64,000 nucleotides of DNA from Myxococcales bacterium (GCA_016720545.1 JADKKK010000010.1:62001-126000); one strand, 5' to 3'. Positions 19,259 through 28,962 are shown, counted from the stretch's first letter. The notes: generated from the letters alone by a model not told the origin. A program made the numbers and translations.

Positions 19259-20365
19259 TTACGGAGTGTTGCACTTCTCCGTGCCGTCCGGACACAGCAG
19301 CTTGTCGGCGATGTTCACGCGCTGCGTGGCCGTCGCCGTGCGGCCTGCCACGTCGGTCACCTCCACCGTCACGTCGAGCGGCTTGCCGAGGAACGCCTTG
19401 TAGGCGGTGCCCAGGTCGCCGCCCGCGTCGAGCTGGAACCGCAGCCCGTAGAGCTTGCAGTACCCGCCCTCGTCGGTGTCGAGCGTGAAGACGAAGGCCG
19501 TGGGCGTGGCCTTCAGGCCCGTGGTGGGCTGGACCGCGGAGAGCGCGGTCCGCGAGCCCGCCTGCTTCAGGTTGCGGAGGCGGACGGCGATCCAAATGTG
19601 GTGTCCGCCTTGCGGGCCGAGCTCCATCTTCAGGGTCTCGTTGGGCGCGAGCGACGAGTAGTCGGTCTGACCCTTGCCGATCGCGATCTCCGGCGGGCCG
19701 GCGTTGGCGGGGCGGCAAGGATCGGGCGCGTTCGTGGGCCAATCGGGCGCGTACGGCTCGAGCGACGACGCGGACACGGCCGCGTCCACGCAGCGCCCTC
19801 CCTGGCACGTGGTGCCGCCGGGGCACTGGATGGGGTCGGTGCCTATCGGCAGGCAGCGCGAGTCGAGCTGCACGCGGACCAGGCTCTTCTCTTTCGGCAT
19901 CGTCGTGGTGACGAGCCTGTTCAGCAGCGCCACGCTGGCGGCCGGGGGATCGGACGGGCCGCGTGTCGCCACGGGCGGCGCGCCGTAGCCGACGAGGGTC
20001 ACCTCGACCGGCGCGCCGGGAGCGCCCTCCAGGGTGACCTCGGCGGGGAACCGGAGCACCCCATCGCCGTCGCGCACCACCGTCGCCTCTTTCGCGACCT
20101 CGCCGTTGACCTTGGCGGTCACTTTCACGCTCTCGAGCAGCGTGCGCAGGTCTTCGCCGGTGACCCCCACGACCAGCGACGAGCCGCCGCTAGGCCCGGA
20201 GCTCGGCGAGCAGGCCACGGGGCTGAGCGCGGCGAGCAGGCACACGAGCGCAGCCCTGAACGCGAACGCAGACGCGGCGCGCCCGGCGGACACGCCACGC
20301 GAGAGAGAGCGCCACCCTCGTGAGGGCTGGCGCACGGCCTGATCGGGAGGGGGAGGGGAGTCCAC
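19259..20365 (-). CDS. Predicted lipoprotein with cysteine pairs
   Basis: 368 residues from a GTG at 20365, with another GTG at 20293 closer to the signal. The hydrophobic segment AALVCLLAALSPVAC gives the lipobox. The middle holds a short cysteine-rich stretch (CLPIGTDPIQCPGGTTCQGGRC) typical of myxobacterial secreted proteins. The C-terminal part has beta-sandwich character, e.g. HHIWIAVRLRNLKQAGSRT, and ends in an acidic Cys pair. Function unknown. Confidence 0.72.
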   Translation of the reverse strand: MDSPPPPDQAVRQPSRGWRSLSRGVSAGRAASAFAFRAALVCLLAALSPVACSPSSGPSGGSSLVVGVTGEDLRTLLESVKVTAKVNGEVAKEATVVRDGDGVLRFPAEVTLEGAPGAPVEVTLVGYGAPPVATRGPSDPPAASVALLNRLVTTTMPKEKSLVRVQLDSRCLPIGTDPIQCPGGTTCQGGRCVDAAVSASSLEPYAPDWPTNAPDPCRPANAGPPEIAIGKGQTDYSSLAPNETLKMELGPQGGHHIWIAVRLRNLKQAGSRTALSAVQPTTGLKATPTAFVFTLDTDEGGYCKLYGLRFQLDAGGDLGTAYKAFLGKPLDVTVEVTDVAGRTATATQRVNIADKLLCPDGTEKCNTP

Positions 20366-20515
20366 GGGAGGAGAGCTAGCACCCTCCGTGCCGAGTGAGA
20401 ATGCGGGGGCACCGCGCTATTTTGCCTCGCGCAGCGGCGCGCGAGCGCGACGCCTCCGACGCGTCGGGCGCGAGGTGGCACACCCCGCCCCAGCGCCGCC
20501 CCACGCCGCCGCGCC

Positions 20516-21865
20516 TCACTTCACCTTCCTCAACGCCTCCACGAACTTGCCGGGCTCGACGAACTCGGTGAAGCGGGTCTGCTCGGCGCCGGCGCTGTCG
20601 AGGAGGATGACGGTCGGGAGCCCACGGACCTTGTACTTGCCCTGAAGCTTCTTCACGTTCTCGTCGTCGTCGTCGGTCGCGTCGACGTGGATCGCCAAGT
20701 AGCGCGAGGCCTCGGTGCGGACCCGCGCGTCCGGGAAGGTCTGCTCTTCGAGCTCCATGCAGGCTTTGCACCAGCTCGCGCCGAAATCGATCATGACGGG
20801 CTTCTTGTCGGTGCCCGCCTTGGCCAGGACGGTCTCGGCGGCCTCCTTCTGGGCCCACTCGATCTTCGGCGCGTTGGGGTCGACCTCGAGCGGCTTCGAG
20901 GTGTTGAGCCACGAGAGGAAGAGGAACGCGCCCGCCACGGCCGGCACGATCGAGGCGAGCTTCATGGGGCGGGAGAGGTGCGCGATAGGCGACTTCCGCC
21001 GCTCGGCGAGGACGTGCACGATGCCGAGGCCGAGGCCCACGAGGAAGAGCGCGCCGACCCCCACGCCGAACACCGCGCTCGGGAGAATGACCTTCTTCGC
21101 GAGGGCGGGCTGGCTGTCGCGGATGTAGGCGAACGCCATGTAGGCGAGACCGACGCCGCTCGCCCACTTGATGCCCATCATCCAGGCGCCGCCCTTCGGC
21201 AGGTTCACGGCGAACGTGCCCGCGATGAAGAACAGGACCCCGAGCCCGAGCGAGAACGAGAACATGCACACGGCGCCGAGCGGCACGTTCCCCTTGGTGG
21301 CGATCCACGTGATCATTCCCGTCATGAAGGGGCCCGTGCAGGGCGCGGCGACGAGGCCCATCACCAGCCCGAGCACGAACGCGCCCTTGAAGCCGACGCC
21401 GCCCACGCTGGCGAGGCGGTTGTTCATGCTCGAGGGGAGGGCCATCTCGAAGGCGCCGAACATCGATGAAGAGAGCGCGAAAAAGACGATCGCGAGCACC
21501 GCCACGACCCACGGGTTCGCGAGCGCGCTGCCCATCAGCTGGCCGGAGAGCGCCGCGCCCACGCCGAGCGGCGTGAAGAGGCACGCGATGCCCAGCACGA
21601 ACGTCGCGGAGAGCGCGGCCCCCCGCAGGCGAGACGGCGACTCGGTCGCGCCGAAGATCGCGACCGTGATGGGCACCATCGGGAACACACACGGCGTCAG
21701 CGCGCTGATGAAGCCGAACACGAACGACATGCCTGCGGCGACGAGCGGGCTCTGCGCGGCGTAGCGCTCGAACGCGGCGGTGTCGGAGCCGTCGGCCCAC
21801 GCCGCGAGGGGGAGGAGCATCAGCACGGCGAGGACGGCGAGCGTCACGGGCAAGCGGCGTTTCAC
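20516..21865 (-). CDS. DsbD/CcdA-type thiol:disulfide interchange protein
   Basis: 449 residues from GTG 21865, with AAGGAG six bases upstream. A signal peptide ends at AAWA. An eight-helix CcdA/DsbD-beta-like membrane core follows: FGFISALTPCVFPMVPI and GLVAAPCTGPFMTGMI contain the two membrane cysteines that relay electrons. The C-terminal domain is a thioredoxin fold with FGASWCKACMELEEQTF (CKAC active site). Compared with E. coli DsbD it lacks the N-terminal alpha domain. The role is to bring cytoplasmic reducing power to periplasmic thiols, plausibly including the multi-DsbA proteins at 35.9-39.8 kb. It is divergent from the TPR gene. Confidence 0.92.
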   Translation of the reverse strand: MKRRLPVTLAVLAVLMLLPLAAWADGSDTAAFERYAAQSPLVAAGMSFVFGFISALTPCVFPMVPITVAIFGATESPSRLRGAALSATFVLGIACLFTPLGVGAALSGQLMGSALANPWVVAVLAIVFFALSSSMFGAFEMALPSSMNNRLASVGGVGFKGAFVLGLVMGLVAAPCTGPFMTGMITWIATKGNVPLGAVCMFSFSLGLGVLFFIAGTFAVNLPKGGAWMMGIKWASGVGLAYMAFAYIRDSQPALAKKVILPSAVFGVGVGALFLVGLGLGIVHVLAERRKSPIAHLSRPMKLASIVPAVAGAFLFLSWLNTSKPLEVDPNAPKIEWAQKEAAETVLAKAGTDKKPVMIDFGASWCKACMELEEQTFPDARVRTEASRYLAIHVDATDDDDENVKKLQGKYKVRGLPTVILLDSAGAEQTRFTEFVEPGKFVEALRKVK

Positions 21866-21950
21866 GGGGGCTCCTTGAGGGGATGTCGGCCCCACGGCGC
21901 GTCGGCGACCCGCGGGCTTCCGAAAGGATAGCAAAAGCCAGGCGACATCC

Positions 21951-21975
21951 CGCAAACTCTGACGCAAAGTTTGCG
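21951..21975. promoter_or_regulatory. CGCAAA-G-TTTGCG palindrome plus extra half-site
   Basis: A 13-bp perfect palindrome (CGCAAA, G, TTTGCG) occupies 21963-21975, with another half-site CGCAAACT at 21951-21958 that also pairs with AGTTTGCG. It lies in the 116-bp gap between the divergent DsbD-like and TPR genes, ending six bases before the TPR ATG. The same core recurs at 58290-58306. Confidence 0.55.
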
Positions 21976-21981
21976 ACTCGC

Positions 21982-23226
21982 ATGGGACCCCTCCGCAGAC
22001 GCGCCCGACGGCTCGTGAAGCTGGCGCTCGGGCTCGCCGGGCTCGCGGGGGTCGGAGCGGTGGCGGTGCTCGCGTTCCCGGCGACCGCGCGCCGCGCCGA
22101 GGGCGCGGGGCGCGTCTTCGTGCCGACGCTCGACGACGAAGTGCTCGAGCGACTCCCCGCGCGGACCGAGGGGCGCCGCACGCGGGAGCTCCGCCAGCTC
22201 CGCGCCGCCCTCGCCGAGCGTCCCCGCGACGCCGCGCTCGCCGTGCGGGTCGCCAGGCTCGCGATCGAGCTGTCCCGCGCCCGCGCCGATCCACGGTACC
22301 AGGGCTACGCCGAGGCCGCGCTGGCGCCGCTCTTTGGCGGTCCCGTGGAGCCACCCACCGCGGCGCTCACGCTGCGGGCCACGCTCCGCCAGAGCCAGCA
22401 TGACTTCCCGGGGGCGCTCGCCGATCTCGACCGAGTCGTCGCCCGCGCCCCCGACGACGCCCAGGCCTGGCTCACGCGGGCGGTCGTGCTGACGGTGCTC
22501 GCGCGGTACCCCGAGGCCCGCGCGGCGTGCGCGCGGCTCGAGCGCCTCGCCCCGCCGGTCGTCGTGGCGGTGTGTCGTGAGACCCTCGCGAGCCTCACGG
22601 GGCAGGCCGCGGGCGCGTACGCGCGGCTCTCGCGGGCAGCGGAGGACGCGCGGCTCGCCACGCCGGAGGAGGGCGCCTGGGTGGCCTCGACCCTGGGCGA
22701 GCTCGCCGCGCGTGCCGGCGACGTGCACGCGGGCCGGAGTCACTTGGAGCGGGCGCTCGAGCTCGAGCCGGGCGATCCGTACGTGCTCGCCGCGCTCGCG
22801 GATCTCGAGCTCGACGCGGCGCGTCCGGCGGAGGTGGTGCGCCGACTCTCCGGCAAAGAAGACAACGATCTCCTGCTATTACGACTTGCGATCGCCGAGG
22901 CGATCGAGCACGCCCCGGGGGCCGAGGCGCACGCGGCGCTCCTTGGGGAGCGGTTTCGCGCGAGCCGGCTCCGCGGGGACGTCGTGCACCGCCGGGAGGA
23001 GGCGCGTTATCTCGTCGCGCTCGGGGACCCGCCCGAGCGCGCGCGCGCCCTCGAGCTCGCCCAGGCGAACTGGGAGGTGCAGCGCGAGGTGCCCGACGCG
23101 CGGGTGCTCATGGAGGCCGCGCTCGCCGCCAAAGCGCCCGCCGCCGCGCGCCCGGCCCTCACGTGGCTCGTCGCGAGCGGCTGCGAGGACCCCGCGCTCC
23201 AACGCCTGCGACGGGAGCTCGAGTGA
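21982..23226 (+). CDS. Membrane-anchored tetratricopeptide-repeat protein
   Basis: 414 residues from ATG 21982. An arginine-rich start precedes one hydrophobic helix (LALGLAGLAGVGAVAVLAF), an uncleaved anchor or signal. The rest is helical TPR-like repeats, for example DFPGALADLDRVVARAPDDAQAWL and HAGRSHLERALELEPGDPYVLAALADL. TPRs mediate protein contacts. Its stop overlaps the GTG of the HupE-like gene, so both are made together. Confidence 0.82.
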   Translation: MGPLRRRARRLVKLALGLAGLAGVGAVAVLAFPATARRAEGAGRVFVPTLDDEVLERLPARTEGRRTRELRQLRAALAERPRDAALAVRVARLAIELSRARADPRYQGYAEAALAPLFGGPVEPPTAALTLRATLRQSQHDFPGALADLDRVVARAPDDAQAWLTRAVVLTVLARYPEARAACARLERLAPPVVVAVCRETLASLTGQAAGAYARLSRAAEDARLATPEEGAWVASTLGELAARAGDVHAGRSHLERALELEPGDPYVLAALADLELDAARPAEVVRRLSGKEDNDLLLLRLAIAEAIEHAPGAEAHAALLGERFRASRLRGDVVHRREEARYLVALGDPPERARALELAQANWEVQREVPDARVLMEAALAAKAPAAARPALTWLVASGCEDPALQRLRRELE

Positions 23227-24425
23227 CGCGCGCGCGGCTCGTCGCGCTCGTCGGCTGGTTCGGGGCGCTCCTCGCGTTCTCGCTCGCGTTCGCGTTCGCG
23301 TTCCCGAGCCCGGCGTGGGCGCACAAGCCCAGCGACGCCTACCTCGTGGTCGCAGCGCGCGGCGCCGAGGTGAGCGTCCGCCTCGACCTCGCGTTGCGCG
23401 ATCTCGACGACGAGCTCGGCCTCGATCGCGACGGCGACGGCGAGCTCACCTGGGCGGAGGCGCGGGCCGCGGCTCCGGCGGCGGCGTCGGCGGCGTGGAC
23501 GGCGATCGAGCTCCGCGCGGGCGCTTCGGGCGCGGCCACAGGTGAGTTGAGTGTAGAGTGCACGCCCGTCGCCGACGAACCCCCCGCGATCGCGAGGCAC
23601 TCCGACGGCGCCTACCTCGTGCTCCAGCGGCGCCTCACGTGCGGGGCGACGCCGCGCGCGCTCGTCCTCCGCTACGGGCTCTTCTTCGCCCGCGATCCTC
23701 AGCACCGCGCCGTCGTGCGCGTCGACGCCGGGGGCGCCTCGCGCTCGCTGGTCCTCCGCACCGACGCCCGGGAGGCGACCGTGGATCTCACGGACCCGGC
23801 GCCTGCGAGGCGCGCGTTCCTCGCGATGGTGCGCGAGGGCGCGGCGCACATCGCCCAGGGCTACGATCATGTGTTGTTCCTCCTCGCGCTGCTCTTGCCC
23901 GCGGTGCTCGTGCGTCGACGCGGCCGCCGGAGGTTCGCGCCGCGCGCCCGCTTTCGCCCCGCCGCCCTCGACGTGCTCCGCGTCGTGACGGCGTTCACCG
24001 TCGCCCACAGCGTGACGCTCAGCCTCGCCGCGCTCGACCTGGTGGTGCTGCCCTCGCGGCTCGTCGAGTCCGTCATCGCCGCGAGCGTCGTGGCCGCGGC
24101 GATGAACAACCTGTTCCCGCTCCTGCGCGAGGGCCGCTGGCTCGCGACGTTCGCGCTCGGCCTCATGCACGGCTTCGGGTTCGCCGCCACGCTCCACGAC
24201 CTCGACCTCGGGCGCGGCGCGCTCGTCGTCTCGCTCCTCGGGTTCAACTTGGGGGTCGAGCTCGGGCAGCTCGGGCTCGTCGCCGCGTTCCTCCCGCTCG
24301 CGTTCGTCGCGCGGCGCACGTGGTTCTACCGATGGCTTGTGCTGAAGGGCGGTTCGGTGCTCATCGCGGCGCTCGCCCTCGTATGGCTCGCCGAGCGCGC
24401 GCTCGCGGTTCGCCTCCTGCCCTGA
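23223..24425 (+). CDS. HupE/UreJ-2-like membrane protein
   Basis: 400 residues from GTG 23223 (GTGA overlap with the TPR stop). A signal peptide with repeated FAFAFAF ends at PAWAHKPSDAYL; the exposed His after the cut is typical of this family. About 170 residues of extracytoplasmic beta-rich domain follow, then six membrane helices beginning GAAHIAQGYDHVLFLLALL with LMHGFGFAATL further on. These His-containing segments define HupE/UreJ family 2, linked to nickel/cobalt or other metal handling. No urease or hydrogenase is nearby. Confidence 0.85.
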   Translation: MTRARLVALVGWFGALLAFSLAFAFAFPSPAWAHKPSDAYLVVAARGAEVSVRLDLALRDLDDELGLDRDGDGELTWAEARAAAPAAASAAWTAIELRAGASGAATGELSVECTPVADEPPAIARHSDGAYLVLQRRLTCGATPRALVLRYGLFFARDPQHRAVVRVDAGGASRSLVLRTDAREATVDLTDPAPARRAFLAMVREGAAHIAQGYDHVLFLLALLLPAVLVRRRGRRRFAPRARFRPAALDVLRVVTAFTVAHSVTLSLAALDLVVLPSRLVESVIAASVVAAAMNNLFPLLREGRWLATFALGLMHGFGFAATLHDLDLGRGALVVSLLGFNLGVELGQLGLVAAFLPLAFVARRTWFYRWLVLKGGSVLIAALALVWLAERALAVRLLP

Positions 24426-24459
24426 CGCGGGCGCGTGGCGCACGCGCAGCCCTCCCCGC

Positions 24460-25164
24460 TCAGTGCTTCGCGGAGGCGGCCGGTGCGGGCGCGGCCGCGG
24501 GCGGCGGTGCGGGCTTCAGCTTCGCGAATACGCCCGCCAGCTTCTTCGCGAGCGCGAGGTTCTCCGGCGTCTCTTTGCCGAGACGGAGGGTGAGCATCGT
24601 GCCGCCGTTCACGTAGAGCTGCCGCCCGGTGATCGCGGCGAGGCTCTTCTGCGACATCGCCTTGCCCTCCTTCGCGGCCTTCGCGTCGGGGTACTCGCAG
24701 AGGTCGATCACGAACGCGGTGTCCGGGTTCTTCGTTCCCACGCAATAGCTGGCTTTGAAGAACGAGCCGAGGTGTTGCTTCGGCGTCTCGAACGTCGCGC
24801 CCGCGGCCTTGAACGCCTCGAACACGTCCTCGGCGCGGACGATCCCCTTCGGGCGTGACTGGGCCTCACGCGCGAAGCGCTCGCTCAGGTTGAGGGCGCC
24901 GACCGGCGTCGAGGGATCGACGGGCTCGTCCCCGGCGTCGCCCCCGGGCGACGCGACGGTCGCCGACGGCGCGGCCGACGGCGTCGGCGTGGGGGCCGCT
25001 GCTTCGGCGCCCGGCGCCGCCGGCTCTGGGTCCTTCTTCGAGCACCCGAGCGCGAGGACGAGGCACCACGCGATCCACGTGGCCGCGGCCCGGTCCCTCC
25101 GCGCGGCGCGCGCGCCGTCCACATTCGCCCACGCCGCCGCGCCCGCTCGCTTTCCTGTCCCCAT
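24460..25164 (-). CDS. Predicted lipoprotein of unknown function
   Basis: 234 residues. An Arg/Ala-rich start precedes TWIAWCLVLALGC, a signal with lipobox ALGC. A Pro/Ala/Thr linker leads into a ~120-residue globular domain with two cysteines (ASYCVGT and IDLCEYPD). It ends in an Ala/Pro-rich tail. The start is uncertain because the arginine-rich region before the signal is long. Function unknown. Confidence 0.7.
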   Translation of the reverse strand: MGTGKRAGAAAWANVDGARAARRDRAAATWIAWCLVLALGCSKKDPEPAAPGAEAAAPTPTPSAAPSATVASPGGDAGDEPVDPSTPVGALNLSERFAREAQSRPKGIVRAEDVFEAFKAAGATFETPKQHLGSFFKASYCVGTKNPDTAFVIDLCEYPDAKAAKEGKAMSQKSLAAITGRQLYVNGGTMLTLRLGKETPENLALAKKLAGVFAKLKPAPPPAAAPAPAASAKH

Positions 25165-25374
25165 CGTGCCCGTCTAGCACACGGCGCCGGCGGCCGGCGG
25201 GCGCGTGCGTAGGGCGCTTTGCGTGACACTGCGAGAAGCCCTCATTGGTGCGTAACAATTTGAAATGATGAAGTAATTTTGCGCGACACCGTCGCTCGGG
25301 GCGCGATGTTTGAGCGAGCCCGGATCCTCGCGTACGCTCCCTCTCGACCGACTTCGGTCTCCCGGGAGATGCCA

Positions 25375-26985
25375 ATGCGAAAGAGTCTGCTTGCGTGCGC
25401 CTGCACCGCGCTGGGTGTTGCGACGGTTCTGGGAACGGCGGAGGAGGCGCGCGCGTCCAGCCACCGCGAGGCGCCCTTCATCACCAAGAACCCGAAGGTC
25501 GACAACACCGACTTCTACATGTTCCGGAGCTACGAAGCGGGGCGCGACGGCTACGTCACGCTCATCGCCAACTACCTCCCGCTCCAGCACCCGTACGGCG
25601 GGCCGAACTACTTCACGATGGATCCGGAGGCCCTCTACGAGATCCACATCGACAACACCGGCGACGCGCAGGAAGACCTCACCTTCCAGTTTCGCTTCAG
25701 CAACCTGCTGAACGACGCCACCGGCGAGACCGGCTTCGCGATCCCCATCGGCCCCGCGGGCGCCACCAAGACCGTCTCGATCCCCCTCGTCAACGCGGGC
25801 GGCATCGACGCGACGAACCAGTTCGAGGCGCCCCGCCGCAACGTCAAGGAGACCTTCGTCCCCAAGATCGTGCGGGGCAACCGCCGCACGGGCGCCGCGG
25901 CCGACATCACGAAGACCACCGGCCCCGGCGGCGCCACGTTCATCAAGCCGGTTGACTACATCGGTACGAAGTCGCTCGGCCTGCCCGCGGCCTACAAGAC
26001 CTACGCCGACGCGCACATCTATGACGTCGCCATCCCGGGCTGCACCGCGCCCGCCGGCACGAGCGCCCGCATCTTCGTCGGCCAGCGCCAGGAGGGCTTC
26101 GCCGTCCTCCTCGGGAACATCTTCGACCTGGTGAACGCCTCGGCTGCGCAGCTGACCGACGTCACCTCGCCGAACCCGAACCCGATCGCCAACATGAACG
26201 TCACCACGATCGCCGTCGAGGTGCCCATCGCGTGCCTGAAGGGCGCGGCGGGCGACGTCATCGGCGGCTGGTCCACGGCGAGCGTGCGCCAGGCGCGGGT
26301 CATCAACCCGCAGCCGAGCTACGGCAAGCCGACGAAAGAGGGCGGCGCGTGGGCGCAGGTCTCGCGCCTCGGCAGCCCGCTCGTCAACGAGGTGGTCATC
26401 GGCATCAAGGACAAGGACCGCTTCAACTCCGCCGAACCGAAGGACGACGCGCAGTTCGCCGACTACGTGACGCACCCCACGCTCCCCGCGCTCGTCGAGG
26501 TCTTGTTCGGACCCACGGTGCAGGCGCCCACGGCGTTCCCGCGGGCCGATCTCGTGGCGGCGTTCCTCACCGGCGTGCCGAACGTCAACAAGTTCCCCGG
26601 CACCTCGGCCGTCGCCGAGATGCTCCGCCTCAACACGGCGCTGCCGCACGCGGGGCTCACCACGCAGTTCCGCGCGAGCGCTTCGCCCACGGCGGCAGGC
26701 CTCGGCGCCGCCGGCTGCTTCAAGCCCGCACCGAACCCCGCGACCGAGGGCAAGGTGCTCGACACCGCGCTCCCGTCGTGCGATCCGGCAGGCTTCCCCA
26801 ACGGCCGCCGCCCGGGCGACGACGTGGTCGACATCGCGCTCCGCGTGGTGATGGGCTACCTGCTCCCCGACGGCGCGGCTCCCGCCGGTAACTTCCCGTT
26901 CGGCGACACGGTCGGCCAGCACGACGGGCAGTTCCAGCGCACCTTCCCCTACCTCAACACGCCCAACCCGGGCGCGGGAGGCTGA
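25375..26985 (+). CDS. DUF4331 family secreted protein
   Basis: 536 residues from ATG 25375, with GGGAG seven bases upstream; an ATG six bases earlier is too close to that site. A signal peptide ends around EEARA. The mature N-terminus SSHREAPFITKNPKVDNTDFYMF is the hallmark of DUF4331, in three pieces across DTYMFRS-type sequence and FRFSNLLND. The family is exported and of unknown function; a conserved SHREAP motif suggests metal binding. The preceding 210 bases are unusually AT-rich near 25250-25285, a likely promoter zone. A small lipoprotein follows one base after the stop. Confidence 0.9.
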   Translation: MRKSLLACACTALGVATVLGTAEEARASSHREAPFITKNPKVDNTDFYMFRSYEAGRDGYVTLIANYLPLQHPYGGPNYFTMDPEALYEIHIDNTGDAQEDLTFQFRFSNLLNDATGETGFAIPIGPAGATKTVSIPLVNAGGIDATNQFEAPRRNVKETFVPKIVRGNRRTGAAADITKTTGPGGATFIKPVDYIGTKSLGLPAAYKTYADAHIYDVAIPGCTAPAGTSARIFVGQRQEGFAVLLGNIFDLVNASAAQLTDVTSPNPNPIANMNVTTIAVEVPIACLKGAAGDVIGGWSTASVRQARVINPQPSYGKPTKEGGAWAQVSRLGSPLVNEVVIGIKDKDRFNSAEPKDDAQFADYVTHPTLPALVEVLFGPTVQAPTAFPRADLVAAFLTGVPNVNKFPGTSAVAEMLRLNTALPHAGLTTQFRASASPTAAGLGAAGCFKPAPNPATEGKVLDTALPSCDPAGFPNGRRPGDDVVDIALRVVMGYLLPDGAAPAGNFPFGDTVGQHDGQFQRTFPYLNTPNPGAGG

Positions 26986-26986
26986 G

Positions 26987-27313
26987 ATGCGCGCTCTCCC
27001 TTGGCCTCGCGCCTTGCTCGCGCTCACGCTCGTCGCCTCGACCTCGCTCGTGGCCTGCGGTGACGACGATCAGGGGGTCCTGCCGGACTCGGGCATCGCG
27101 CGGCCCGACGCCCCCGCGCCCACCGACGCGCCTCCGCCTCCGCCTCCGACCGACGCGGGCGACGGCGGGGGCGGCGATCCGCTCTTCACCGACTTCGTGA
27201 AGGGGCTCATCGCCAACGACACGAAGGCGACGACCCTGCCCACCACGGTGAACGACAAGAAGTTCGCCGCCGATCCGCAAGATCCGAAGGCGTTCCCCGC
27301 GAGCTTCTTCTGA
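26987..27313 (+). CDS. Small lipoprotein paired with DUF4331
   Basis: 108 residues, starting one base after the DUF4331 stop and so almost certainly in the same transcript. Signal with lipobox LVAC, followed by an Asp/Pro/Ala-rich linker of ~40 residues. The C-terminal ~45 residues (DFVKGLIANDTKATTLP) form a short domain. It probably works with, or tethers, the DUF4331 protein, which is inference from linkage. Confidence 0.75.
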   Translation: MRALPWPRALLALTLVASTSLVACGDDDQGVLPDSGIARPDAPAPTDAPPPPPPTDAGDGGGGDPLFTDFVKGLIANDTKATTLPTTVNDKKFAADPQDPKAFPASFF

Positions 27314-27351
27314 GCAGACGCGGGGGTCGGTGAGGCCTACACTCGTCCGAA

Positions 27352-28893
27352 ATGACCCGTCGACTCCTCGTGGTGACGGCGTGCTTGTTCGTGGGCTGCG
27401 AGGCGACCCCTTCGGGGGTCGCGCCCACGGATCCCAGCCCGCCCAGCCCGCCTAGCCCGTCCACCTCGTCCAGCTCGCCGCCCGTCGGGACGGACGGCGC
27501 CGTGCCCGGAGGTGCCGCCTGCCTCGACGTCGCCGACACCCTCGCCTTCGCGACCACGCGGATGCTCGCGACCGTCGCGTACGTGAAGCGCGCGCACCCC
27601 ACCGACTACGCCACGTACTACCCGTCGTTCACCTACTCGAGCGGCCCCAACCTGGGTCAGTGGGACCTCTCGCCCCGCTCGTCTCCCCTCGTGAACAGCC
27701 GCGCGACCGACTGGCGCAGCGGCTACTTCGCGGGGACCTTCTGGCAGCTCTACGCCGCGACGGGCAGCCAGGAGATGTTGGGCTACGCCAAGGAGTGGAC
27801 GGCCGGCATCGAGTCGCTGAAGTCGAACCCCCTCGACTACGATATCGGAGGCCGATTCCTCCGCAGCTTCGGCGACGGACTCCATCTCTTGGCCCAGGCA
27901 GACGACGCCGACTCGTCGTACCGGCGGCGCGCCCGCGAGGTGCTCGTGCAGGCGGCGACCACGCTCGACAGGCGCTTCGATCAGGGCGGCATTCCTGTCG
28001 GCGCGCTGCGCTCGCTCGACGACTACCCTCCGGGGCCGTATCCCGTTTACATCGACGGTATGGTGAACGTGCCGCTCCTCTTCGAGGCGTGGGACATCAG
28101 CGGGCGGCCGACCACGGGCCCGGTGAAGACGCTCTTCGATCACGGCGTGGCCCACTCGCTCACGGTGCTCGCCGGGAACGTCCGCGCGGACGGCAGCATC
28201 TACCATATCGTCCAGTACAACGACGGCACCTCCGGCACACCGCGCGACGGGAAGGTGTATTCCAAGATCACCGACCAGGGGTACGCGAGCGAGAGCACCT
28301 GGTCGCGAGGACAGGCGTGGGGCCTCTACGGGTTCACCGAGGTCTATCGGTATACGAAGGACGATCCTTCGGTGTCGCCGCAGCGCTTCCTCGCGGTCGC
28401 GGAGAAGATCGCGGACTACTTCCTCGCCCACCTCCCCAACGACTACGCGGCGGACCCCTACAACCAGCGCGCAGGCGATTTCGTGCCGCCCACCGACTTC
28501 GACGCCGCCACGGGCGAGCCCGCCGGCCCGTTCGCCGACGCGAACAAGGACCGTGTCTTCGGCGACCGGAAGCCCGCGCTCCGAACATTCACCGAGCGGG
28601 ACTCGTCGGCCGCGGCCGTGGCCGCCTCGGGGCTCCTGGAGCTCTCCACGTTGGCGTCGACGCCGGCCCATCGAGCGAGATACCTCGCAGGCGCCGAGAA
28701 CATCTTGCGTTCGCTCCTCACGTTCCGTGACTCCAACGGGAAGCTCGCCTATCTCGCGAAGGACTCGCCGCATCGCGGTGTCCTCGCGGCCGCGACGGTG
28801 TCGTGGAACCTCCCGCAGCTCTCGCTCATGTTCGGGGACTACTACTTCCTCGAAGCGCTCAGACGCTATCGGCGCGCCTATCCCGGCTGCTGA
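27352..28893 (+). CDS. GH88-like unsaturated glucuronyl hydrolase, lipoprotein
   Basis: 513 residues. A lipobox-like LFVGC at the end of a short signal is followed by a Ser/Pro linker. The remaining (alpha/alpha)6 barrel matches glycoside hydrolase family 88/105: DWRSGYFAGTFWQLYAAT, YIDGMVNVPLLFEAW with the conserved Asp, and STWSRGQAWGLYGFTEVYRY. Such enzymes remove unsaturated uronic acids left by polysaccharide lyases, using enol hydration. Surface attachment would allow use of degraded polysaccharides. No lyase or transporter is adjacent. Confidence 0.88.
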   Translation: MTRRLLVVTACLFVGCEATPSGVAPTDPSPPSPPSPSTSSSSPPVGTDGAVPGGAACLDVADTLAFATTRMLATVAYVKRAHPTDYATYYPSFTYSSGPNLGQWDLSPRSSPLVNSRATDWRSGYFAGTFWQLYAATGSQEMLGYAKEWTAGIESLKSNPLDYDIGGRFLRSFGDGLHLLAQADDADSSYRRRAREVLVQAATTLDRRFDQGGIPVGALRSLDDYPPGPYPVYIDGMVNVPLLFEAWDISGRPTTGPVKTLFDHGVAHSLTVLAGNVRADGSIYHIVQYNDGTSGTPRDGKVYSKITDQGYASESTWSRGQAWGLYGFTEVYRYTKDDPSVSPQRFLAVAEKIADYFLAHLPNDYAADPYNQRAGDFVPPTDFDAATGEPAGPFADANKDRVFGDRKPALRTFTERDSSAAAVAASGLLELSTLASTPAHRARYLAGAENILRSLLTFRDSNGKLAYLAKDSPHRGVLAAATVSWNLPQLSLMFGDYYFLEALRRYRRAYPGC

Positions 28894-28962
28894 CCGCGCT
28901 GCTGACCGCGCGAGCTCGCCGCTGCCCTCGGGCCGAAGCAGCCCGCGGCGCGAGTCGCCCGC

